In this document: piece after piece, positions 41,232 to 52,879 of the stretch
Position numbering within the stretch: the stretch's first letter is position 1
How the letters are laid out: each line of letters starts with the position of its first letter
From: Flavobacteriales bacterium
GTDB taxonomy: Bacteria > Bacteroidota > Bacteroidia > Flavobacteriales_F > PHOS-HE28
Direction of reading: 5' to 3'
Length of the DNA stretch: 64,000 nucleotides
Assembly: GCA_023957375.1 (NCBI GenBank)
Contig: JAMLHB010000001.1
Location: 1 to 64,000, forward strand
Made by a program: the position numbers and the translations under genes
Notes under the pieces: generated by a model
Told to the model about the DNA's origin: nothing
Databases searched by the model: none
The model's input: the letters and a program-made list of their open reading frames with translations, nothing else

Positions 41232-43873
41232 CCCAACGTGCAGCCAACCGGCGCAAGGTCTTATTGATCGGTTGGGATTCGGCGGACTGGAAGACCATCC
41301 ATCCACTGATGGACCAGGGCTTGATGCCCAACCTCCAACGCATGGTGGAAGGAGGGACCATCGGACGCTTGGCAACGCTGGTACCACCGTTGTCCCCCAT
41401 GTTGTGGACCAGCATTGCCACGGGCAAACGACCCTACAAGCACGGCATCATCGGATTCACCGAACCCACCGCCGACGGCGGTTCCGTGCGTCCGGTGACC
41501 AATGTGCACCGCAGGGTGAAGGCCATTTGGAACATGCTTGACCAACGGGGACTGCGCTCCCATGTGGTAGGCTGGTGGCCCAGCCATCCGGCCGAGCCGA
41601 TCAATGGCGTCATGGTGAGCAACTTCTTCCAACGCGCCCACCAGCCAGGCCACCTCCCTTGGCCGCTACCCGAAGGTGCTGTTCACCCGCCCGGCTTGCG
41701 AGAGGAATTCGCCAAGTTGCGCGTGCATCCCGATGAACTGACCGCAGCGCACATCGCACCTTTCGTGCCCGATTTCGCCCTGGTTGACCAAGCCAAGGTG
41801 CCCACCTTGGCCACCTTGTCGCGCATCATTGCCGATTGCGCAGGCATCCAAGCCGCCGCCACCTGCATCCTCGATCGGGAAGAATGGGATTTCATGGCCG
41901 TGTACTTCGACGGCTTGGACCACTTCAACCACGGCTTCATGAAGTACCACCCGCCGCGCAGGCCGTTCATCCCAGAAAGCGACTTCCAACTGTACAAGGG
42001 TGTGGTTACTGCGGCACACCGGTTCCATGACCTGATGCTGGGCCGGTTGATGGAATTGGCCGGGGAAGAGGCCACGGTGATGCTCATCTCCGACCATGGC
42101 TTCCACCCGGACCGGTTGCGGCCGGCACGCCTGCCCCAAGAGCCGGCGGCGCCCATGTTTGAGCACGGCCCGTATGGTATCCTGTGCGTCAAGGGGCCGG
42201 GCATCAGGAAAGACCACATGATCCATGGGGCCGGCCTGCTGGACATCACGCCCACCCTGCTGCACCTCTTCGGCCTTCCGGCCGGCCGTGACATGGACGG
42301 GAAAGTGCTACAGGATATCCGTGAAGAACCGCAGCCGGTGGAGCTGGTCGACACTTGGGAGGAGCCGGCAACAACAGGGGAGCCGGGACCTCTTCCGGTC
42401 GGCGACCTCCACATGGCCGCCATGGGTCCAGAGTGGGTTGCGCAACTAGTGGACCTGGGCTACATCGAAGACCCGGGCGGAGACCCCTCGCAGGCGGTGC
42501 CCAAAACGATCCGGGAGAACCGGTACTACTTGGCATTGGCCTACCTGGATGGCGGAAGAACGACGGAGGCCGTGGCCGAGCTGGAGGCCTTGCATGGGGA
42601 AGCACCTGGGCAATTGCGATACGGAACCAGCTTGGCCAGGGCCTACCTCCGTACCGGCCGAACGCAGGATGCGCGAAGGGTGGTGGATGAAATGCGGGAA
42701 GCGGACCGACTTCGGCATGAGGGCGGGCGGCAAGAGAATGGACGGGATGGCAACGGCTCCGGTTCCGGCATGCCCTATTCCGAGCCGGCCCGGTTGCGGC
42801 TGTTGCAAGCCCGCGTGCTGCAGGCGGATGGCGCGGGTGAGCAAGCCCTGGCCCAGCTGAGGATGCTTGAGAAGGACCCCTTGCTGGGCGAGCGCTTGCA
42901 GTACCGGATCGCCGAGGTGCTCATCGGCATGGGCAGGTGGAGGCAAGCCATGCATGCCTTGGAGAAATTCCTGGCCTTCGATGCCGATTCCGCGAAGGGC
43001 CATCACGCCTTGGGTGTATGCCTGCTGAAGACCGGCGACCTGGAGGGTGCCCTGCACCACCTGCACGAAGCCGTGGGCCTCAACTTCAACATGGCCATGG
43101 CGCACTACCACTTGGCCGAGGCGTACAACCTGGCGGGCGAACACAACGCTGCGGCCCAAGCCTATGCCGTTTGCCTGCACCTTTCACCAGGGCTGAACCG
43201 GGCCCGGCAGCGCTTAGCGGCCTTGTACAAGGAGCACTTGAACAGACCTGGTGAGGCCGAAGCCCTGTTGCGCCAAGTGGCCGACCGGTGCCAAGGAGGA
43301 CCGATCACCGTGGTTTCAGGCCTGCCCCGCTCGGGTACTTCGGTGATGATGCAGGCCCTCCAGGCCGGTGGCATGGAGGTATTTGCCGACGGGGCACGCC
43401 CCGGCGACGAGAGCAATCCGAAGGGCTACTTTGAGCACAAGGCCATCAAGGCGCTGATGCACGATCCCGGCGTCATCGTGCAAGCCCAGGGCAAGGCCGT
43501 AAAGGTTGTGGCACCACTGCTGCCCTATCTGCCGCCCCTGTACCGCTACCGGGTGATCATGATGGTGCGTGACACACGGGAAGTGCTTCGATCGCAGAAC
43601 GAGATGATCGAGCGCGGGAGGAAAGGCGCGAAACGGGCCTTCCGCACCGGCCTGCAAGACGCACTGGACGCACAAGTCGAGCGTACCCATCGCTGGATCG
43701 GCCGGAACCCGCATGTTCAGGTGCTCAAGGTGGACTTTAGGGACTTGATGAGCGACCCGGAACGGGAGGTACGGCGCGTATGCGACTTTCTTGGTGAGCA
43801 ATTGGACGTAGCTGCCATGGCCGCAGCGGTCGACCCGAGGCTTTACCGAAGCAGGCTGGATGGCACGGATTGA
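41228..43873 (+). CDS. Alkaline-phosphatase-superfamily domain fused to TPR repeats and a sulfotransferase domain
   Basis: The 881-residue protein is a three-part fusion. Residues 1-400 form a type I phosphodiesterase/nucleotide-pyrophosphatase-like domain: metal-ligand Asp17 in LLIGWDSADW, the nucleophile region WTSIATGKRPYKHG near residue 60, FDGLDHFNHG near 228 and LISDHGFHPD near 286. Residues 470-690 contain TPR-like helical repeats (for example ALGVCLLKTGDLEGALHHL). Residues 690-881 form a sulfotransferase-like domain with the 5'-phosphosulphate motif GLPRSGTSVMMQ near 699 and VIMMVRDTREVLRSQ near 780. No signal peptide is present, so it acts in the cytosol. The expected activities are hydrolysis of a phospho- or sulfo-ester and transfer of sulphate from PAPS; the substrates are unknown. 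It is coupled by an ATGA overlap to the small gene before it. Confidence 0.88.
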   Translation: MTQRAANRRKVLLIGWDSADWKTIHPLMDQGLMPNLQRMVEGGTIGRLATLVPPLSPMLWTSIATGKRPYKHGIIGFTEPTADGGSVRPVTNVHRRVKAIWNMLDQRGLRSHVVGWWPSHPAEPINGVMVSNFFQRAHQPGHLPWPLPEGAVHPPGLREEFAKLRVHPDELTAAHIAPFVPDFALVDQAKVPTLATLSRIIADCAGIQAAATCILDREEWDFMAVYFDGLDHFNHGFMKYHPPRRPFIPESDFQLYKGVVTAAHRFHDLMLGRLMELAGEEATVMLISDHGFHPDRLRPARLPQEPAAPMFEHGPYGILCVKGPGIRKDHMIHGAGLLDITPTLLHLFGLPAGRDMDGKVLQDIREEPQPVELVDTWEEPATTGEPGPLPVGDLHMAAMGPEWVAQLVDLGYIEDPGGDPSQAVPKTIRENRYYLALAYLDGGRTTEAVAELEALHGEAPGQLRYGTSLARAYLRTGRTQDARRVVDEMREADRLRHEGGRQENGRDGNGSGSGMPYSEPARLRLLQARVLQADGAGEQALAQLRMLEKDPLLGERLQYRIAEVLIGMGRWRQAMHALEKFLAFDADSAKGHHALGVCLLKTGDLEGALHHLHEAVGLNFNMAMAHYHLAEAYNLAGEHNAAAQAYAVCLHLSPGLNRARQRLAALYKEHLNRPGEAEALLRQVADRCQGGPITVVSGLPRSGTSVMMQALQAGGMEVFADGARPGDESNPKGYFEHKAIKALMHDPGVIVQAQGKAVKVVAPLLPYLPPLYRYRVIMMVRDTREVLRSQNEMIERGRKGAKRAFRTGLQDALDAQVERTHRWIGRNPHVQVLKVDFRDLMSDPEREVRRVCDFLGEQLDVAAMAAAVDPRLYRSRLDGTD

Positions 43874-44005
43874 ACTGCGGGGGCCGGTCCGGGAAGAATT
43901 CATGGGGATTTCCGCGCACTGCCATGATGCCCACTGAAGGAACCGTTATCTTGGCGCCTTGGCCTCGGCACAGGCAATGCCGCGCCACCGAACAATAACG
44001 AGCAG

Positions 44006-44881
44006 ATGCGAAAGAAGGATTTCGTCAAGGAGAAAGCGGCAAAGGCACTGGGCTATTCAGGCATGGCCACCGCCTTATTGGCCATGGCCCACGAGTCCGA
44101 TGCCCAGGTGGTGTACACCGACGTGGACCCCGATTCCGTTTTTATCATGGAGCAGTTCGACGTGGATTTTGACGGGGATGGCGTGGTGGACATTTCAGTG
44201 AACCATGGCCAAGTGATGACTGCGACCAGTGGAGGGGCATTGCTGACCGTGAACAAGGCTGCCGTGGAGGTGCCTTCGGGCAATGCGTTCCTGGCGGAAA
44301 ATTCCGGTGGCTATGCCTATGTCGCCGTGCTGGGCATGGGGAACCCCATTGCGCCGGGCAACCCCAATTTCGGGTCAGCCTCCTACGGCACTTGTGGTGG
44401 AGCCTACTTTGGCGCCAGTTCCTCCTTCTATGGGCCCTGGTTGGGCCAAATGGGCTACATCGGCTGCAAGTTCCAGGCAGGAAGCGGGCAAACCCACTTT
44501 GGATGGGTACAGTTGGAGGTGCCGGCCGATTGCGGGTGGATCACCTTGATGGGATACGCCTATGAGAGCACCCCCGGAACGGCCATTGCCGCAGGAGATA
44601 CCGGTGCGGTGGATCAAGTGGGCACATGGGCCCATGTGGTGGACTTTAACGCGGTGCCCAATCCTGCGAATGACCGGATCGTGTTGGATCTCGGAGCCTT
44701 CGGTGCCGGTGAAACGACACTGTGCGTAACGGATGCCACCGGGCGCACCTGCATCACCCGGAACATCGATGGGGCCTCCGCGCCCTACACATTGGACCTG
44801 TCCGACTTGGCGCCTGGAACTTACCTCATTCAGGCGCGGAACGGGCTGCGGGTAGGCCACCGCAAGGTGGTGAAGCAGTGA
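44006..44881 (+). CDS. Secreted T9SS cargo protein with Ca-binding-like loop
   Basis: The 291-residue protein has a leader of about 34 residues with a weakly hydrophobic core (MATALLAMA, then SDAQ). An EF-hand/dockerin-like loop, DVDFDGDGVVDIS, lies near residue 50. A glycine-rich beta domain follows, ending in a GWVQLEVPADCGW-type block that resembles proteins in which the sorting domain follows a compact sandwich. The last 80 residues are a T9SS type A domain (AVPNPANDRIVLDL, then LAPGTYLIQARNG). Its function is unknown beyond export. A TTATCTTGG stretch about 58 bases upstream may be the promoter. It stands apart from the fusion gene (133-base gap). Confidence 0.86.
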   Translation: MRKKDFVKEKAAKALGYSGMATALLAMAHESDAQVVYTDVDPDSVFIMEQFDVDFDGDGVVDISVNHGQVMTATSGGALLTVNKAAVEVPSGNAFLAENSGGYAYVAVLGMGNPIAPGNPNFGSASYGTCGGAYFGASSSFYGPWLGQMGYIGCKFQAGSGQTHFGWVQLEVPADCGWITLMGYAYESTPGTAIAAGDTGAVDQVGTWAHVVDFNAVPNPANDRIVLDLGAFGAGETTLCVTDATGRTCITRNIDGASAPYTLDLSDLAPGTYLIQARNGLRVGHRKVVKQ

Positions 44882-45026
44882 GGAAGGGCTTGTTTTCCAA
44901 GTGAAGGAGACTTTTTTGTTCCGGCAAAGCCGTAGGGGAATTCCAAAGGCCCCGCACCCACCCGCATGCCTTTACCGAGGATAGTCGAGCGCGTGGTAAG
45001 AGCGCCACGCCGTTTCCTGGTAGAGG

Positions 45027-48275
<3,249 letters not shown>

Positions 48276-48280
48276 CGTGG

Positions 48281-48288
48281 CGAATATC
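48281..48288 (-). promoter_or_regulatory. Weak -7-like element GATATTCG before the mutase ATG
   Basis: Five bases separate it from the ATG at 48275. It matches TANNTTTG at six of eight positions, but an identical octamer lies four bases before the gene at 62068. Confidence 0.3.
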
Positions 48289-48410
48289 GGCATTGCACCG
48301 CAACCGAAGGTGGTGTGGGAGACTTCCCGACCGCTTCCTGCTGGTATGGTGGACCACAGCCCGTACCCTATCCCAATCAGGACTTGTCCGTCCGAAATCG
48401 GGGATTCCGT

Positions 48411-48418
48411 TACTTTTG
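48411..48418 (+). promoter_or_regulatory. Promoter -7 element TACTTTTG of the Rrf2 gene
   Basis: Perfect TANNTTTG match, 17 bases before the GTG start at 48436. Confidence 0.6.
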
Positions 48419-48435
48419 ATGGCTGATCGATTCCG

Positions 48436-48870
48436 GTGTTTTCCAAAACCTATCATTATGCCTTGCGGGCCACGGTGGTGGTGGCACTGGCCTCCAAGCG
48501 GGGCCAACGCGCGACACTCCCGGAGATCGCGGCCCATACCGGGGCGCCCAAGGCATTCATGGCCAAAGTGCTGCAAGACTTGGTGCGCGGCGGGATACTT
48601 TCTTCCCGGCGGGGACCGAACGGGGGCTTTGGCCTGGCCCCGGAGCGGGCCGAGGGGATGAGCTTGAGCAAGATCGCGGATGCCGTGGGAGGGGAGAATG
48701 TGACCAGGAACTGCGTGATGGGGTTGGCCCAGTGTGATGAGAACAGGCCTTGCCCCTTGCACAAGGATTTTTGCGCCGTCAAGGAAACCGTGACCCGATT
48801 ATTGGCCAGCACGAAGGTGTCCGACCTGGTGGACGGCCTGGACCGGGGAACGACCCATGTGAAGAGATAG
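48436..48870 (+). CDS. Rrf2-family transcriptional regulator, GTG start
   Basis: The 144-residue protein has the winged-helix domain of IscR/NsrR-type regulators: [16 protein letters not shown], then the recognition-helix region [18 protein letters not shown] and the wing [12 protein letters not shown]. Three cysteines in [15 protein letters not shown] (C-x6-C-x5-C) are placed like the cluster ligands of Fe-S members, and a fourth follows in KDFCAV, so redox, iron or nitric-oxide sensing is plausible. No ATG is in frame near the conserved N-terminus; GTG at 48436 fits the family start and lies 17 bases after a perfect TANNTTTG element. It is divergent from the mutase gene, whose promoter region it could control (inference). 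Confidence 0.9.
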   Translation: MFSKTYHYALRATVVVALASKRGQRATLPEIAAHTGAPKAFMAKVLQDLVRGGILSSRRGPNGGFGLAPERAEGMSLSKIADAVGGENVTRNCVMGLAQCDENRPCPLHKDFCAVKETVTRLLASTKVSDLVDGLDRGTTHVKR

Positions 48871-49062
48871 CAGGACGAGAAGCCGCGATCGAAGGCAACC
48901 CGTCCAAGACGATCCGAATGGTCGGCGGGGCCTTCAGGGGCAAGGTCCGGCATACGTGCAACGGGAACAGGTGGATCGATCTTGCTTGCGGGTCGGACGG
49001 AAAGGACACGGGGCACTTTTCATTTTGCAGGTTGGACAGTCATGCAATTCGGGCGGCTCAGC

Positions 49063-49070
49063 CATCTTTG
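49063..49070 (+). promoter_or_regulatory. -7-like element CATCTTTG five bases before the slyD-like ATG
   Basis: Seven of eight bases match TANNTTTG; the ATG at 49076 follows after five bases, which predicts leaderless initiation. Confidence 0.5.
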
Positions 49071-49075
49071 CACCC

Positions 49076-49546
49076 ATGAAGATCACCCACGGTACCGTCG
49101 TTTCCTTTCACTACACCCTGACCGATGATTCAGGCGAGGTATTGGACAGCTCACAAGGGCACGAAGCCTTTACCTACCTGCAAGGCGGCCAAATGATCGT
49201 TCCAGGATTGGAAGCGCAGATGGATGGCAAGGCGAAGGGTGATAAGTTCAAGGCCGTGGTCACTCCCGATCAGGGTTATGGGGAGTTCAACAAGGAATTG
49301 CTGCAACGTGTGCCCTTGGACCGCTTCGGTGGGCAACAGGTGGAAGTGGGCATGCAGTTCCAGGCCGGGGAACACGGCGTGGTGACCGTGGAAGAGGTGA
49401 CCGGCACGGACGTGCTGGTGAACGGCAACCACCAGCTTGCCGGGGTGACCCTCCATTTTGAAGTGGAAGTGACGGAGGTCCGCCAGGCTACGGCCGAAGA
49501 GGTCTCGCACGGCCACGTGCACGGCCCGGGCGGGCACCACCATTGA
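49076..49546 (+). CDS. slyD: FKBP-type peptidyl-prolyl isomerase, SlyD-like
   Basis: The 156-residue protein is a SlyD-type prolyl isomerase and chaperone. Features are the FKBP strand VVSFHYTLTDDSGEVLDSS, the start of the IF-domain-bearing region (FTYLQGGQMIVPGLEAQM), VTPDQGYGEFN, and a C-terminal histidine-rich tail (SHGHVHGPGGHHH) that in SlyD binds nickel or other metals. There is no signal peptide, so it is cytosolic. I chose the ATG at 49076; the preceding in-frame codons lie in a cysteine- and arginine-rich stretch unlike the family, and a promoter-like CATCTTTG ends five bases before it. It stands alone, followed by an outer-membrane barrel gene after 112 bases. Confidence 0.92.
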   Translation: MKITHGTVVSFHYTLTDDSGEVLDSSQGHEAFTYLQGGQMIVPGLEAQMDGKAKGDKFKAVVTPDQGYGEFNKELLQRVPLDRFGGQQVEVGMQFQAGEHGVVTVEEVTGTDVLVNGNHQLAGVTLHFEVEVTEVRQATAEEVSHGHVHGPGGHHH

Positions 49547-49658
49547 CCGGCAAGGAAGGCCATCCAGGCCTGGTGAAGGCCCGCCAATGCCCCTTGTGCG
49601 GGCGAGGGCGCATTTTGGCACAAAGGCTGCAAAGGGTGCCCCACTTCAAGGGAACTAC

Positions 49659-52484
49659 ATGGTAAGCATGTGCAAACCCAAGAACCGGTCCCGGGCGGGC
49701 CGCGCATGGCGTGCCGCCGGTGCGCTGCTGGCGGCATTCCTTCTGCAAACAGGCTATGGGCAGATGTTCACGCTTTCGGGCACCGTGTTCGACAACAGCG
49801 ACGGCACCACCCTGCCGGGCGCCGCGGTACTGCTGGTGAACATGGTGGATACCACGCAGCGGCGGAGCACGGTGACGGACCTTGATGGGCAGTTCGCCTT
49901 TCCGTCCGTGGAGAAAGGGAAATATGAGTTGAAGGCCAGTTTCGTGGGGTTCCACCAGTTGGTGCTGCCGCTGAATGTGGAAGATGGGAAGTCCCCAGTG
50001 AGCTTGCGGCTGAAGTCTTCAACCACCGAGCTGCAAGCCGTGGAAAAGGTGGCGGTCCAGCGCCGTGCCGACCAAGAGGGCGATACCACCATATTCAATG
50101 CCGGCGCATACAAGGTGAACCCCGACGCCACGGCCGAGGACCTGGTGACCAAGATGCCCGGCATCACCAGCAGTAACGGCACGATCATGGCGCAAGGGGA
50201 GAAGGTGACCAAGGTGCTGCTGGACGGCGAGGAATACTTCGGTGGCGATGCGGCCACGGTGCTGAAGAACCTGCCAGCAGAGGTGATCTCCAAGGTGCAG
50301 GTGTTCGACAAGCTCAGCGACCAGTCGCAGTTCACCGGCTTTGATGACGGCAATACGGACAAAACGCTGAACATCATCACCAAGGAAGGGATGAACAGGG
50401 GCGTGTTCGGCACCGCCACCGCAGGCTACGGCACGGACGACCGGTACGCGGGCAGCCTGTCGCTGAACTGGTTCAAGGATAAGCAGCGGGTAAGCCTGCT
50501 CGCCCAAGCCAACAACATCAATCGCCAGAATTTTTCCTCGGAGGACCTTACGGGGCTTTCTTCGGGGAACTTCACTTCAGGGACCCAGCCGGGCATCATC
50601 AACACCAACGCCATCGGGCTCAACTACAGCAACACCATCGGCAAGACGAAGCTCACCGGTAGCTACTTCCTGAACAACCAGCACGGGGTGAACAGCTCCA
50701 TCAGCGAGCGCACTACCTTTTTGGGCGATACCAGCCTGCAGGTGGCCAACAACACCAGTGACCGCATTTCGGACAACGCCAGCCACCGGTTGAATTTCAG
50801 GTTCCAGACCGAGTTCAACAAGGCGAACTCATTGATCATCACGCCACGCCTCACGATCCAGAACAGCAGTTCCAGCCAGTTGCGCACATCCGAGGTGCTC
50901 AATGGCGAGGGGGCGTTGCTCAGCGGCTCCAACAACGACAACCGGAACGGGCGCAACGGGCTTTCGTTCAGCAATTCCCTGCTGTTCCGACGCCGCTTCG
51001 CGCTGAAAGGGCGGACCTTCAGCGCCAACCTCACCACCTCCCTGTCCGGGCGGGACGGAAGCGGAAGCCTGCTGGCGCGCAACCGCTTCTCCGATGATCC
51101 GGGCTCAGAGAACCTGGTGGACCAGCGCAACAACATCGACAATTTCACGCAGAACCATGGCCTGCAGCTGCGCTACACCGAACCGATGGGGGAGAAGGGG
51201 CAATTGCAGGTGGCGCTTTCACCCTCCGTGCGGCTGAGCGATTCGGAGAAACTCACCTACGACAGGGATCCCGATGCCGGCACGGAAGCCCTTGATGCCC
51301 GGCTGAGCAACAAGGCGCTCAACACCGTGCAGTCCATGCGTGGCGGCCTCAGCTACCGCTTCAAGGGCGAGGGGTACATGTTCTACTTCGGGCTGGACGG
51401 GCAAACCAGCTCCATGCACAGTGAACAGACCTACCCCAGCCGGTTCTCGGTGGACCGCAGCTACGCGAACCTGCTGCCCAATGCCATGCTGAGCAGGAAC
51501 TGGGGCAAGCTGACGCGCTTGCGGCTGATGTACCGCACCAACGTGAGCACGCCGTCCATCAACCAGCTGCAAACGGTGGTGGACAACAACGACCCGCTGC
51601 ACCTCGCCACCGGCAACCTGGAGCTGGACCAGAGCTACAGCCATGCGTTCACCCTACGCTTCAACACGATGAACAGCGCGAAGACGAGGCCCTTCTTCGC
51701 CTTGCTCTCGGTGCAAAGCCAACAGGGGCGCATCAGCAATGTGGCGTACGCGGTGCGGCAGGACAGCACCCTGGCGGACGGTACCGTGCTGCCCGCCGGC
51801 GGCCAGCTTATCCTGCCCATGAACCTGGACGGCTACCTCTCCGCGCGCGCAATGGCCAACTACGGGCTTGCGGTCACCACGCTCAGCAGCAACCTGAACC
51901 TGAACGCGGGCGCCAATGCGGAACGGTTGCCGGGCGCGGTGAACGGCAACCGCAGCTTCACATGGAACACCAACTGGAATTTCGGCGCGGCGCTCACCAG
52001 CAACATCAGCAAGTCCGTGGATTTCAATATCGGCTACACCGCCAACTTCAACACGGCGCGCAGCGACCTGCGGAGCAACTCGGCGAACGCCTATTACCAG
52101 GGCCAGCTTGCAGGCATGCTCACCTTGAACGGGCTGAAGGGCTGGGTGCTGGAGAACCAGGTGAATTACCAGCACTACAACGGGCTGGGCGCGGCGTACG
52201 ACAAAGATGCCCTTGTGTGGAACGCCTCACTGGGGCACAAGTTCCTGAAGAACGATGCCTTGGAGCTGCGCATTTCCGCGTACGATATCCTGGGCCGCAA
52301 TGTGAGCGTCACCCGCGATGTGGCGGACACATACATCGCCAATACGGCCACCAATATGCTGCAGCGCTATTTCATGCTTTCGCTGCGGTACAACATCCGG
52401 TATTTCAAGGGCGCGAGCGCGGCTGAAATGCCTGCGGTGCCGCAAGAGGATTGGCAGGAAAGGCGGGCCCCCCGGCGGGAATGA
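49659..52484 (+). CDS. Outer-membrane beta-barrel protein with carboxypeptidase-like regulatory and plug domains
   Basis: The 941-residue protein has a signal peptide (AAGALLAAFLLQTGYGQ near residues 20-37). It continues with a CarboxypepD_reg-like beta-sandwich (LSGTVFDNSDGTTLPGAAV to LNVEDGKSPVSLRL), a TonB-plug-like region (ATAEDLVTKMPGI, then KVLLDGEEYFGGD) and a long barrel with alternating hydrophobic strands typical of the OMP_b-brl_3 family. It ends in aromatic-rich strands (RYFMLSLRYNIRYF) before a short charged tail. Such proteins are TonB-dependent-receptor relatives; whether it is energised by TonB is unknown, since no clear TonB box is seen. The start could also be the next Met, three codons later. 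Confidence 0.88.
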   Translation: MVSMCKPKNRSRAGRAWRAAGALLAAFLLQTGYGQMFTLSGTVFDNSDGTTLPGAAVLLVNMVDTTQRRSTVTDLDGQFAFPSVEKGKYELKASFVGFHQLVLPLNVEDGKSPVSLRLKSSTTELQAVEKVAVQRRADQEGDTTIFNAGAYKVNPDATAEDLVTKMPGITSSNGTIMAQGEKVTKVLLDGEEYFGGDAATVLKNLPAEVISKVQVFDKLSDQSQFTGFDDGNTDKTLNIITKEGMNRGVFGTATAGYGTDDRYAGSLSLNWFKDKQRVSLLAQANNINRQNFSSEDLTGLSSGNFTSGTQPGIINTNAIGLNYSNTIGKTKLTGSYFLNNQHGVNSSISERTTFLGDTSLQVANNTSDRISDNASHRLNFRFQTEFNKANSLIITPRLTIQNSSSSQLRTSEVLNGEGALLSGSNNDNRNGRNGLSFSNSLLFRRRFALKGRTFSANLTTSLSGRDGSGSLLARNRFSDDPGSENLVDQRNNIDNFTQNHGLQLRYTEPMGEKGQLQVALSPSVRLSDSEKLTYDRDPDAGTEALDARLSNKALNTVQSMRGGLSYRFKGEGYMFYFGLDGQTSSMHSEQTYPSRFSVDRSYANLLPNAMLSRNWGKLTRLRLMYRTNVSTPSINQLQTVVDNNDPLHLATGNLELDQSYSHAFTLRFNTMNSAKTRPFFALLSVQSQQGRISNVAYAVRQDSTLADGTVLPAGGQLILPMNLDGYLSARAMANYGLAVTTLSSNLNLNAGANAERLPGAVNGNRSFTWNTNWNFGAALTSNISKSVDFNIGYTANFNTARSDLRSNSANAYYQGQLAGMLTLNGLKGWVLENQVNYQHYNGLGAAYDKDALVWNASLGHKFLKNDALELRISAYDILGRNVSVTRDVADTYIANTATNMLQRYFMLSLRYNIRYFKGASAAEMPAVPQEDWQERRAPRRE

Positions 52485-52492
52485 CCCCCCGG

Positions 52493-52846
52493 TCACTTCT
52501 CCCTGGGCACCAGCACGTAGATGTCCTCGTTGTCGCGCTTCATCAGGTACTTCTCCCGTGCGAACTTCTCCAACAGGGCGTGGTTGCTGTTGATCTCGTG
52601 CAATTGCTCGCGCGTGGTGGCGATCTCTGCGGCATAATGGTCGCGCTGCTCTTTCATGTTGCCCAATTGATGGCGCAGCTTGAGCATCGTGTAGAGGTCG
52701 TAATCCGCAAAGAGGCCGATCCAGAACAAAAGCACCGCCAACCCCGCACCGTACCGGTTGCGCAGGAAACGCGGAACATAACCAAACAGCTTGTCCTTCA
52801 CCCTGCAAAGGTGCAAGTCGTCCCATGAAGCTGATCGGCCGTCCAT
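52493..52846 (-). CDS. FtsB/DivIC-type septum formation protein
   Basis: The 117-residue product has one membrane helix (AGLAVLLFWIGLFADY, about residues 33-49) followed by a coiled-coil region (MKEQRDHYAAEIATTREQL) and the terminal block EKFAREKYLMKRDNEDIYVL, which is the signature of DivIC/FtsB proteins that join FtsL and FtsQ at the division septum. The ATG at 52846 is the longest start; a GTG at 52801 would give a more typical short N-terminus (VKDKLFGYVPRF). The gene follows the P5C dehydrogenase on the same strand with a 33-base gap. The 8-base gap to the barrel gene at its 3' side is convergent. Confidence 0.87.
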   Translation of the reverse strand: MDGRSASWDDLHLCRVKDKLFGYVPRFLRNRYGAGLAVLLFWIGLFADYDLYTMLKLRHQLGNMKEQRDHYAAEIATTREQLHEINSNHALLEKFAREKYLMKRDNEDIYVLVPREK

Positions 52847-52879
52847 GGCCCGTGTTCAACGATCGATCGTGCACAGGCT

